Source: Bacteroidota bacterium (GTDB lineage Bacteria > Bacteroidota > Bacteroidia > M30B66). Taken from it: 64,000 nt of DNA. The translations under genes and the position numbers were made by a program. The DNA is taken from contig JAIXUS010000082.1 of the NCBI GenBank assembly GCA_027483445.1, forward strand, positions 1 through 64,000, given 5' to 3'. Each line of letters opens with the position of its first letter. Position 1 is the stretch's first letter. The notes below the pieces were generated by a model. It worked only from the letters and a program-made list of their open reading frames with translations, made no database searches and had not been told where the DNA came from. Shown here piece by piece: positions 16,243-25,900 of the stretch.

Positions 16243-18717
16243 ATGTCCCAACTACGCGCCTACTTCATTGCTTTAGCCTTGCTACTCCTTTGTGCATGGC
16301 CATCGTTGGCGCAGGTAACACGGGTAAAGGGTTTGGTTGTGGATGGCCGCACGGGCGAACCTTTGGCTTTCGTAAACCTCATGTTCAAAGGCACCCAGGT
16401 AGGCGGCCATTCCGATCTCAATGGGCAATTCGACCTGAACATTCACAAGCCCATCGACACGCTCCTGGTAAGCTACCTCGGTTACAAACCGCAACGTATT
16501 GCCATCCAGCGTTTTAAGCTGACAGAATTAAAAATAAAAATGCAGAGCGCTGAAAATGTGCTCAATGCCGTGGAAATTTTGCCGGGCGAAAATCCGGCCC
16601 ACCGCATCATGCGCAATGTGGTGGAGGCTAAGAAGGTTAACGACCCGGTGAATGTGGAGGCCTATCAATACCGGATGTACAACAAGATTGAATTCGACCT
16701 GAACAACTACGGCGACAAGCTCTCCAAGCGGCGTGCGTTGAAGCGGTTTCAATTCGTGTTCGACTATGCCGACACCACCGAAGAAGGCAAGGTGTTTCTG
16801 CCTATGGCCATCACCGAAAACACCTCTACCGTTACTTACCGACGTGAGCCACCTGGCAAGCAGGAAGTGATTTTGGGCAGCCGTATTTCGGGACTCAAAA
16901 ACGCCTCCGTTTCGCAGTTTCTGGGCGACATGTATCAGAATATCAATATCTACGACAACTTCCTGCTCATCTTCAACCGCAGCTTTGTAAGCCCCGTAAC
17001 CGATAATTTTTTGCGCTATTACAAATACTACCTCGTCGACAGCGTGTTTATTGAAGGCGAGCGCTGTTATAAACTGCTTTTCCTGCCCAAGCGCAAGCAA
17101 GACCTTACGTTTACCGGCGATTTGTTTATACACGATCAAACCTGGGCTGTAAAGCAGGTGAACATTCGCTTCAACGACCAGTCGAACATCAATTACATCA
17201 AGCAGTTTGATGTTTTTCAGCAGTACACCCGCGTGAACGGGAAAACATGGATGCTTGAAAAGGAGAAAACCATGGCCGATTTTGCCCCTTTCGAGCGTAA
17301 CGACGGCATGGGCATGTATGGCCGGAAAACCACCATTTACAGTCATTTTAACTTAAACCCACCACTAAACGATAGCCTGTTTAAACCGGGAAAAGACATT
17401 GTGGTGGCTGATTCGGCTACCGAGTTAAGCGATGCTGCCTGGGACACGCTGCGTTCGGAAAGGTTAAGCAAAACCGAGAAAGACATCTACAAGATGGTCG
17501 ATACGCTGGTTGAAATGCCGCGGATTGTGCAGATTAAAGATTTAGTGAAGATGTTGGCTACCGGTTACCTCAAATGGGACAAGTTTCTATTGGGGCAGTA
17601 TTACACTTTTGTTTCGTGGAACGACATTGAAGGCATGCGCTACAAGCTGGGCGGCATAACCGACAACAGCTTCAGCAAGCGCCTTGAGCTGCGGGGCTGG
17701 CTGGCGTATGGAACCCAAGACAAACGCTTTAAGGTGAAGGCCGGCATGCGTTGGTTTCTGAATGCAAATAAAGAGCATCGCAACCTGTTAACCCTGAACT
17801 ACAAGTCTGATTTGGAGCAACTCTCGCTTTCGGCCAACACCTTGCAGCTCGACAACATCATGACTTCCCTGTTTCGGCGCACCCGGCTCAAGTACGTAAC
17901 CAATGTCGAAGAAATTCGGGGAACCTACGAATACGAGTATTTCCCCGGTTTACTTAACCGAATTACCGTATTTAACAGGCGGCTTACACCGTTGGGCGAT
18001 TTTAGCTTCCCTCGTGAAATCGGCGGCACAACGCACTTCATTCCACACATTACGACCACCGAAGTTTCGCTGCACACCCGTTTTGCATGGCGCGAAAAAT
18101 ACCTTTCGGGCGAATTCGACAGGATGAGTGCAGGCACTCGTTATCCGGTACTCCAGCTCGATTTGAGTGCGGGAATTCCCAATTTAATGGGCTCAGAATT
18201 CAGTTATTACAAGGTTAAGCTTAGAATTAGCGATCGGTTTCGCATTCAGCCTTTAGGCTATACCGACTACCTGATTGATGTGGGTAAAACCTGGGGGCAG
18301 GCGCCGTATCTCTTTCTGGAGGTGCACCTGGGTTCTCAAACTTACGCCCTTGATCAGTTGGCCTTTAACATGATGAACATTTTTGAATTCGCCTCCGATC
18401 GATACGTTTATCTCTTTGTGGATCATCACTTTGAAGGGTTCTTCCTGAATAAAGTACCTTTGCTTCGCAAATTGAAATGGCGCGAGGTGCTCACCTTTAA
18501 AAGTGTAATTGGCGATATGAGTGCAGAAAACAGGGCTCAACTCATTTACCCTGATGGGCAGGATCCGAGGCTGCACAGGCCTTACCTTGAGTCGGGTGTG
18601 GCGATTGAGAATATTTTTAAGGTGGTGCGTGTGGATGCCTTGTGGCGGATGACCCATCTCGATCGTCCTTTAGCAAGGCCCTTTGGTTTGCGCGTTTCCA
18701 TGGTTTTCCGATTCTGA
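16243..18717 (+). CDS. DUF5686 outer-membrane protein with carboxypeptidase-like plug domain
   Basis: An 824-residue envelope protein. A signal peptide ends near SLAQ (about residue 24). A carboxypeptidase-regulatory-like beta sandwich follows (VKGLVVDGRTGEPLAFVNLM, about 29-110), then the DUF5686 region and, from about residue 450, alternating strands ending in phenylalanine (SMVFRF), as expected of an outer-membrane beta barrel. This architecture is common in Bacteroidota; the substrate or role is unknown. lptB follows at 3 bp, suggesting a link with outer-membrane assembly, which is inference from context only. Confidence 0.85.
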   Translation: MSQLRAYFIALALLLLCAWPSLAQVTRVKGLVVDGRTGEPLAFVNLMFKGTQVGGHSDLNGQFDLNIHKPIDTLLVSYLGYKPQRIAIQRFKLTELKIKMQSAENVLNAVEILPGENPAHRIMRNVVEAKKVNDPVNVEAYQYRMYNKIEFDLNNYGDKLSKRRALKRFQFVFDYADTTEEGKVFLPMAITENTSTVTYRREPPGKQEVILGSRISGLKNASVSQFLGDMYQNINIYDNFLLIFNRSFVSPVTDNFLRYYKYYLVDSVFIEGERCYKLLFLPKRKQDLTFTGDLFIHDQTWAVKQVNIRFNDQSNINYIKQFDVFQQYTRVNGKTWMLEKEKTMADFAPFERNDGMGMYGRKTTIYSHFNLNPPLNDSLFKPGKDIVVADSATELSDAAWDTLRSERLSKTEKDIYKMVDTLVEMPRIVQIKDLVKMLATGYLKWDKFLLGQYYTFVSWNDIEGMRYKLGGITDNSFSKRLELRGWLAYGTQDKRFKVKAGMRWFLNANKEHRNLLTLNYKSDLEQLSLSANTLQLDNIMTSLFRRTRLKYVTNVEEIRGTYEYEYFPGLLNRITVFNRRLTPLGDFSFPREIGGTTHFIPHITTTEVSLHTRFAWREKYLSGEFDRMSAGTRYPVLQLDLSAGIPNLMGSEFSYYKVKLRISDRFRIQPLGYTDYLIDVGKTWGQAPYLFLEVHLGSQTYALDQLAFNMMNIFEFASDRYVYLFVDHHFEGFFLNKVPLLRKLKWREVLTFKSVIGDMSAENRAQLIYPDGQDPRLHRPYLESGVAIENIFKVVRVDALWRMTHLDRPLARPFGLRVSMVFRF

Positions 18718-18720
18718 AGT

Positions 18721-19461
18721 ATGAAGCTATACACACAACATTTAATTAAGCGGTACAAGAAACGGGTTGTTGTAAACGACGTTTCGGTGGAGGTGAATCA
18801 GGGTGAAATTGTGGGTTTGCTAGGTCCGAATGGCGCCGGTAAAACCACCACCTTCTACATGACCGTCGGCTTGATTCGTCCCAACGAAGGGAAGATTTTT
18901 CTCGACAATCAGGAGATTACCCACTTGCCCATGTACCAGCGCGCCAAGCTCGGAATTGGGTATTTGGCCCAGGAGGCTTCGGTTTTTCGAAAGTTAAGTG
19001 TTGAGGATAATATTTTGGCGGTGTTGGAGATGACCAATCTCAAGCCCAAAGAGCAGGAAGCGCGCCTTGAAGCTTTGCTGGATGAATTTAGCTTACAAAA
19101 GATTCGCACCAATCGGGGCGATTTACTTTCGGGTGGAGAGCGCCGACGCACCGAAATCGCGCGAGCCCTGGCCTCCGATCCTAAGTTTATCCTGCTCGAT
19201 GAGCCCTTTGCCGGTGTCGACCCCATTGCGGTGGAAGATATTCAAAGCATCGTGGCCAGCCTGAAACGGAAGAACATCGGCATTCTCATTACCGACCATA
19301 ACGTACACGAAACCTTAAGCATCACCGACAGGGCTTACCTGCTGTTTGAAGGCCGCATACTGAAGGCCGGAACTGCCGAAGACTTGGCCAATGATGAAAC
19401 GGTGCGTAAGGTATATCTCGGTAAAAACTTTGAGTTAAGGCCCAAAGCCGAAACAGAGTAG
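18721..19461 (+). CDS. lptB: LPS export ABC transporter ATPase LptB
   Basis: The cytoplasmic ATPase that powers extraction of lipopolysaccharide from the inner membrane with LptFG. In 246 residues: Walker [10 protein letters not shown] (35-43), ABC signature LSGGE (136-140), Walker B ILLDEP (157-162), and the LptB-typical [18 protein letters not shown] and [15 protein letters not shown] segments. It is translationally close to the DUF5686 gene upstream (3 bp) and purS downstream (30 bp). Confidence 0.96.
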   Translation: MKLYTQHLIKRYKKRVVVNDVSVEVNQGEIVGLLGPNGAGKTTTFYMTVGLIRPNEGKIFLDNQEITHLPMYQRAKLGIGYLAQEASVFRKLSVEDNILAVLEMTNLKPKEQEARLEALLDEFSLQKIRTNRGDLLSGGERRRTEIARALASDPKFILLDEPFAGVDPIAVEDIQSIVASLKRKNIGILITDHNVHETLSITDRAYLLFEGRILKAGTAEDLANDETVRKVYLGKNFELRPKAETE

Positions 19462-19491
19462 TGCTTATCTTCGCCCTCAAATTTTACCGCT

Positions 19492-19746
19492 ATGAAGTTT
19501 ATCGCCGAAATTGATGTGATGCCGCACAAAGCCTTACTGGATCCGCAGGGAAAAGCGGTTTCAGGCAGTATGAAGAACATTGGTCTGCCGCAGGTCGGAA
19601 ATGTACGTATCGGAAAGCACATTCAATTGGAGGTTGAAGCCTCCGGCGAAGCTGAAGCCCGCGAAATGGTCGATAAGGCCTGCAAAGAGTTGTTGGCCAA
19701 TCCGATTATGGAAGGCTACCACTTTTCGATCGCACCTTTGTCTTAG
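19492..19746 (+). CDS. purS: FGAM synthase subunit PurS
   Basis: The 84-residue small subunit bridging PurQ and PurL in the split FGAM synthase. It has the PurS pattern DVMPHKALLDPQGKAV and VGNVRIGKHIQLEVEA. It pairs functionally with purQ at 14161; purL is not in the window. Its stop shares bases with the stop of the convergent pssA gene (TTAG at 19743-19746). Confidence 0.93.
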   Translation: MKFIAEIDVMPHKALLDPQGKAVSGSMKNIGLPQVGNVRIGKHIQLEVEASGEAEAREMVDKACKELLANPIMEGYHFSIAPLS

Positions 19747-20483
19747 TGGCTTGGCTTTGAGCTGGCGGCGCTCACCAAAGAAACCATCAGGTAAACAACC
19801 ATGATGAGGGCTAGTCCTGCGATTTGAAGCCACAGTAAAACGGGTAAACACCCCAACAAAAAAGTGTAACGCAACTCGTTGCCTTTCCAGCCTTTTTGCT
19901 TCAACTTGAGCGAAAACATGGGAAGTGGCGCCAACAACAGCATCGAAAACACCACAATCAGGCAAAAAACGATCAGTGGGCTGGCAACCAGATACCAAAT
20001 GCCTTGGTCGATACCCTGAATGAGGCCTACCCAAAACAAGGCATGAGCGGGCGTGGGCAAGCCGATGAAATTTTCAGTTTGGCGAGTGTCGTGGTTGAAC
20101 TTGGCCAAACGGTAAGCCGAGAATACGGCCGGTACCACCAATGCAGCAAGAGCCAGGCGTTCAAGCCCCAATTCTGTTTCTAGTCCCAACAGCCACAATT
20201 TACCTTCCCACACGGCGCTTTCGGGAGCAATAAGGCTGTATGCCAGAAAGCCCGGAAGCACTCCAAAGCTCACCACATCGGCCAGAGAGTCGAGGTCTTT
20301 ACCGTGCGGATTGTTAATGCCCAAGGCCCGTGCGGCCATTCCATCGAAGAAATCGAGTAGGGCAGAGAGGAGGATCATCCATGTAGCCAACACTGGATTT
20401 CCCTGAACACAAAAAGCAATGCCAAGCACTCCGCAGGCCAAATTGCCAAGGGTAAGCAGGTCGGGAATGTTACGTCTTAGCAT
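19743..20483 (-). CDS. pssA: CDP-diacylglycerol-serine O-phosphatidyltransferase
   Basis: Inner-membrane enzyme making phosphatidylserine, the precursor of phosphatidylethanolamine. The CDP-alcohol phosphotransferase motif is complete: D47, G48, A51, R52, G61, D65 and D69. About seven hydrophobic segments fit the family fold in 246 residues. The start overlaps the end of the acyltransferase gene by 14 bp, so the two are translationally coupled. Confidence 0.94.
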   Translation of the reverse strand: MLRRNIPDLLTLGNLACGVLGIAFCVQGNPVLATWMILLSALLDFFDGMAARALGINNPHGKDLDSLADVVSFGVLPGFLAYSLIAPESAVWEGKLWLLGLETELGLERLALAALVVPAVFSAYRLAKFNHDTRQTENFIGLPTPAHALFWVGLIQGIDQGIWYLVASPLIVFCLIVVFSMLLLAPLPMFSLKLKQKGWKGNELRYTFLLGCLPVLLWLQIAGLALIMVVYLMVSLVSAASSKPSH

Positions 20484-21648
20484 CGTTGAGATTTACCGGA
20501 TTGTATTCTCGGGTTGGATTGTAATTCTTTTTGCGGCGAAGGAATTTCTTCTCGAGGTATTCGTGCGAAAATGCAGCAACTACAAACGTGGCGATAAGAG
20601 CAATAAGCGGTCTGATAAGAATTACCTGTACCAAGCTTTCCCCTTCACCTAAAAAGTTGCCGGTAGCATAAGCCACAACGATGCCGAGGGTCATGTAAAC
20701 GTAGAGGCCATAACTTATTTTCCCGGGAAACTCCATGATTTTAAGTTTCGCCAGTTTCAATACTGAGTTGGAGGCGAAGTTTTGCTCGAACAGGAAATAG
20801 GCTAAGGTGGCCGCCAAAACGCAATGTTCAATACCCAATAGAATGTATTCCGGGAGCTCAGGTATTTGATTGAAGAGCTTGTTGCGCATCACCAAATAAA
20901 TGAAGAAGCACAGGTAGGTAAATCCAACCGTTCGGCGGGTGTTTTCTTTGAGTTGCTGATAGCTTGGGTACTTGAAAAAGCTAATGTAGGCTACAAAGGC
21001 TCCTGCCACGAATTCGGGAATGAAACGCAAGACTGAAAACTGGTAGGAAGGATTGTCGCGGAAAAACCAGGTCGATAACGCGTAAAGTGCCAATAACAAG
21101 GCAAACAAGGTGCTTTCCTGGCGGCGAAAAAAGCGCATCAGGAATGGCCAAACGAGCAGGAACTGGACGGTCACGGCAATCGACCACATATTTCCGAGGG
21201 CTCCATGCATTGGATTCCAGGTTTCAGAATAGGAGTAATTGAAGCTGAAACTGAAATAGGAAAGTGGGTGAATTGCAGGCTCTTCTGCCGCCGGTATGCT
21301 TTTGTTGAGCAAAGGAAGGATGTAATTTCCGAGCAAAAAAGCGATAATATACAGGGGAATGATTCCAAGAATACGCCTCATAAAGAAACGTAACATGTTC
21401 ATTTTCTTGTAGATAAACCGTTCTTCGAAAATACTCCAGGTGTTCAAAAAGCCTGTTAGTATAAACAGTAAACTGTATGAGGCAGATTGAAGATTGGCGG
21501 TAAATTGCCTCACATCAGAAAACAAAGTGGAAACCCTGATTTGCTGGTCGAACGAAATGATGGCGTGGGATGCAAAAATGCCCAGAAAGGCAAGGAACCG
21601 CATGGAGTTCACATTATCAAAATGTGATTTTCTAATGAGACGTTTCAT
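20470..21648 (-). CDS. Acyltransferase 3 family membrane protein
   Basis: A 392-residue inner-membrane protein with about ten transmembrane segments. The opening NVNSMRFLAFLGIFASHAII and the N-terminal histidine (FASHA) fit the acyltransferase 3 (OafA/YrhL) family, which moves acyl groups onto surface sugars. The acceptor is unknown. It is upstream of and overlaps pssA, so its product may act on the envelope, but that is inference. Confidence 0.88.
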   Translation of the reverse strand: MKRLIRKSHFDNVNSMRFLAFLGIFASHAIISFDQQIRVSTLFSDVRQFTANLQSASYSLLFILTGFLNTWSIFEERFIYKKMNMLRFFMRRILGIIPLYIIAFLLGNYILPLLNKSIPAAEEPAIHPLSYFSFSFNYSYSETWNPMHGALGNMWSIAVTVQFLLVWPFLMRFFRRQESTLFALLLALYALSTWFFRDNPSYQFSVLRFIPEFVAGAFVAYISFFKYPSYQQLKENTRRTVGFTYLCFFIYLVMRNKLFNQIPELPEYILLGIEHCVLAATLAYFLFEQNFASNSVLKLAKLKIMEFPGKISYGLYVYMTLGIVVAYATGNFLGEGESLVQVILIRPLIALIATFVVAAFSHEYLEKKFLRRKKNYNPTREYNPVNLNDAKT

Positions 21649-21821
21649 TCCTTGGGTTTCCCTGCTCCGCGCTTTTTCAGTTGACTTGAATTTGCAAAGG
21701 AAAAAAAGATTCTTCCATTACAAAATATTCACCTTCGGAAAACGCTTAATAACCGTTTTTCAGTCAAACTATGCTACTCGCTCACACAACAATTTTTTCG
21801 TCGCACACTTTAATATATAGT

Positions 21822-22934
21822 ATGCAAACACTTCGACGCACTTCGCTTATTTTATTCAGCTTCAGCTCCTTATTCCTGCAAGCACAGGTGGCTCCCAAAT
21901 ACAGCAATGAGTTTCTCTCCATTGGTGTTGGGGCTCGGGCACTAGGCATGTCGGGCGCCTTTACGGCCGCTGTTAACGACGTTACGGCCGGCTATTGGAA
22001 TCCAGCCGCTTTGGTGGCCATGACCGACAAAACGCAGGTAGCCCTGATGCACTCAGAGTATTTTGCAGGAATCGCCAAGTACGACTATGGTGCTTTTGCT
22101 ACAAAACTCGACGAAAAGTCGGCCATTGGTCTTTCGGTGGTTCGGTTTGGTATTGATGACATTCCGGACACTTCCGAGCTAATCGATGCCAACGGAAACA
22201 TCAATTACGACCGCATCACTTCCTTTTCGGCTTCAGATCTCGCCTTCTTGCTTTCCTATTCCCGAAAGCTTGGCATTGAAGGCTTAAGTTTCGGAAGCAA
22301 CGTGAAGATTGTAAATCGTCGCTTGGGTTCATTTGCCCGTTCCTGGGGCTTTGGTATCGATGCTGCGCTCCGTTACGAGAAAAATAACTGGCGCTTCGCG
22401 CTGATGGCCCGCGATGTGAGTACAACTTTTAACGCCTGGTCGTTTAACCTCACCCAAAGTCAGCGCGATGCCTTTATCGCCACCGGAAATGTAATCCCGG
22501 TGAACTCCACAGAAATCACACTTCCAACATTCAATCTGGGCGCCGCTCGCAAATTTGAGCTGGGTAAGAAGTTTTCACTCCTTGCCGCCGTTGAGCTTCA
22601 AAATACCACCGATGGTATGCGGAATACCCTTATCAGAGGCGGACGTATCTCCAGCAATCCGGCCGCGGGACTCGAAGCCGGCTTTAAAAACATTGTGTTT
22701 CTCCGCGCCGGTGCCGGTAATTTTCAAACCGTGCCAACGGCCGATGGCTCTACCCGGGAATTGTTGTTTCAACCCAACATAGGCGTTGGACTTCGACTCG
22801 GCCCCGTGAATGTTGATTATGCCTTTAGCGACATCGGCGACCAGAGCACTGCCCTTTATTCACATGTGTTCTCGCTTCGTTTCGACATCAATCCGAAAAA
22901 AGCCGCTGCCACCGACAAGGGCGCTGCCAAGTAA
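21822..22934 (+). CDS. PorV/PorQ family outer-membrane barrel
   Basis: A 370-residue outer-membrane protein. I place the start at 21822 (MQTLRRTSLILFSFSSLFL) because a signal peptide follows at once, ending near LQAQ; an upstream ATG at 21771 gives a poor leader. The mature N-terminus SNEFLSIGVGARALGMSGAF and NDVTAGYWNPAALV is the PorV/PorQ (UPF0164-like, FadL-like barrel) signature. PorV acts as a shuttle handing T9SS cargo to the sortase PorU. The next gene, 39 bp away, encodes a C25 peptidase of PorU2 type, so the two likely form a secretion or attachment unit. Whether it is the main PorV of the cell cannot be told. Confidence 0.88.
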   Translation: MQTLRRTSLILFSFSSLFLQAQVAPKYSNEFLSIGVGARALGMSGAFTAAVNDVTAGYWNPAALVAMTDKTQVALMHSEYFAGIAKYDYGAFATKLDEKSAIGLSVVRFGIDDIPDTSELIDANGNINYDRITSFSASDLAFLLSYSRKLGIEGLSFGSNVKIVNRRLGSFARSWGFGIDAALRYEKNNWRFALMARDVSTTFNAWSFNLTQSQRDAFIATGNVIPVNSTEITLPTFNLGAARKFELGKKFSLLAAVELQNTTDGMRNTLIRGGRISSNPAAGLEAGFKNIVFLRAGAGNFQTVPTADGSTRELLFQPNIGVGLRLGPVNVDYAFSDIGDQSTALYSHVFSLRFDINPKKAAATDKGAAK

Positions 22935-22973
22935 ACTTAGAACATCACCACACTCATCACACACAAACCGCGT

Positions 22974-25900
22974 ATGGTAACACGTTTACTCTCCGGACTA
23001 TTTCTACTGATTTCATTTGGATTGCAGGCACAATCGCTGGGCAACGAATGGATCAACTACAGCCAGAAGTACTACAAGGTAAAAATCACCAACGATGGAG
23101 TTTACCGCATTTCGTGGACGGCTCTGTCGGCGGCAATTCCTGAGCTTAGTGGCACCGATCCACGCAACCTACAGATTTTTAACAGGGGCGAGGAGCAGTT
23201 CATCCACATCGAAGGCGAAAGCGATGGTATTTGGAACGATGGCGATTTTGTCGAGTTCTTTGGCCGCCGCAACGATGGCTGGCTCGATGCCCGACTGTAT
23301 GCCAATCCTGCAACCGAACACAGCAACCCGTATTATTCGCTGTTTACCGATACAGCGGCGTATTTTATCACCTGGAACAACTCCCAAAACAACCGCCGCT
23401 ACTTTAACGAGACCGATCAAAACTTCGGCAATTTCACGGCGGCTCCATACTTCATCAATGAGGTCATCTCGCAAAACACGGCAAATTACTACTTTGGGAA
23501 AACCGACTTCAACAACTCTACCGATCCTGAGTACACCGAAGGCGAAGGTTGGTCGGGACCGGTGTTTAGCGCGCCGCTGATGAACAACATCAGCCAACTT
23601 CCGAGTACCATGGCTGTAGGAACCGGCCCCCCTGCCGAATTGGTTATCACCTATAAAACCGTTTCCAATGCGGCCTGGTTTGGCGACCACCGCTACAAGG
23701 TGCGTTTGGGCAATATGCCACAGGTCGATACGACATTCGAAGGGCACGGAAGTCGCCGCTTTACCCTCACCATGCCATCCGCCCAATTGGGCGGCAACAC
23801 CACGCCTTACCGCCTTACCTACGACGATACGACCAACAATGCCGGGGTTCCGGTCACCTCAAATTCGGTGTTTTCGAACTACCGTTGGCGCTATCCGCAC
23901 AACTTTAACCTGGAGAACCGGAATTTCTTCCGCATGCTCATTCCGAACAACCCCAACGCCGAGAAGTATCTGCTGAGCATGACCAATATTGCCAATGCTG
24001 CGTCGGGCTTGCTGGTTTACGATTTAAGCAATGGAACCCGGATGATTCCTGTGCTCCAGAGCGGATTTCAACGCGCCCTGCTGCCCAATAGCAACGGCAA
24101 CCTTCGCGAATGCTATGTAACCACCAATTCGCAGGTCGTTTCCATTGGCGAAGCAGCCATTCGTCCGGTGGAGTACATTGGCGCGCAGCCGGGCCGATTT
24201 AACAACCTCACCGAACTGCCTGGCGCCGAATTCATTATTGTTACCCACCGTTCGCTCGCCGCCGAAGCCGAAGCCTACAAGGCCTACCGAAACCAGCGCC
24301 ATAGCACCGTTGTGGTGTTTGTGGATGAGCTTTATGATCAGTTTGCGTACGGAATCCAACAGCACCCTTTATCGATCCGCAACTTTAGCAGTGCGGCCAT
24401 GGCCTTTTGGAGCACCCAACCGAAATACCTTTACTTATTGGGCAAGTCTATTTCGGCCCACCACCTGCGGAACAATGCCGAGGCCTGGAATCAATCGTTG
24501 GTACCCACCTTCGGTTTCCCTTCTTCCGATGCCTTGTTTACCGCCGGTTTGGGCAACAGCCTTCCTTATGAGCCGGCGCTGGCTACAGGCCGGATAGCCG
24601 CTAAAACCGGAGCCGATGTTATTGCCTACCTCAATAAAGTGCAAGAGTACGAAACTGCCACTCCCGAACTTTGGATGAAGCAGGTGCTGCACTTCGGCGG
24701 TGGTTCTTCGGCCGGCGAGCAGCAAACCTATCTCAACTACCTCAATACTTACGAACAAACCATCGAAGACACCCTTTTTGGCGGTACGGTTTACACCTAT
24801 CAAAAAACCACGTCTGCCCCAATTGAGCAAAGCCAAAGTGCCATCATTACCAATTATATCAACAATGGTGTGTCGTTGATGACCTTTTTTGGTCATGCCA
24901 CCGGTAGCGGTTTTGATGTGAGCATCGATGAGCCATCAGCGTACAGCAACCAGGGCAAATACCCATTCCTGATCGGAAATTCCTGTTACGCCGGCGATAT
25001 TCACCAGCCACCGGGCTTGGGCTTTTCGAAAAGTGAAGAGTTTGTGCTAATTCCCAACCGTGGAACCATCGGTTTCATTGCCTCTGTGGCGCTGGGCATT
25101 CCGAACCAACTGCACACTTACACCGATTCGCTGTACCGCTTCTTTGGTCAGCGATACTACGGCGAGGCCATGGGCATGAACATGAAACGCGCCTGCAGAG
25201 CGGTGTACAACAACGACCCCTTCCGCAAGGCCGTAATTCTCGAAACCACCCTGCATGGCGACCCTGCGGTGGTGCTCAATGCACACCCAAAACCGGATTA
25301 CCGAACCTCTTTGCAAAATGTGTTTTTTGATCCTTCTGATGTAACCACCGAGTTGGATTCCTTTGCCATCAACATAAAAATCGAAAATGTGGGAAGAGCC
25401 ATTCAGGAGCCACTGGTGGTTGAGATTGTGCGTAATTTCCCGAATTCAGGACTCAGCACAACCTACAGCAAGGTGCTTTCTAACGTGTTTTATGAGAAAA
25501 CGTTGAGTTTTAAATTGCCTACCACCGACTTGGTGAAGGGTGGAGTTGGCATCAACACCTTTAGCATTCGCATTGATCCACTCAACCAATTCGACGAATT
25601 GAGTGAGGTGAACAACAACATCACCGCTACGCTAATTATTCGTTCGGCGGAGGTAATTCCGGTTTGGCCTTATGAGTTTTCGCTTGTACCTGAAAACACG
25701 GTAACCCTTAAAGCTTCTACAGGAGATCCATTTGCCCCGGTGCGCAACTACGTATTCGAAATGGATACAACCGACCTCTTTAACAGCCCGGCCAAAATTA
25801 CCACAACCATTGCCCATGCCGGAGGAGTCATCAATTGGACGCCTTCTATCAGCTTGCAAGACAGCATGGTGTATTTCTGGCGTGTTTCGCCCGATTCGCT

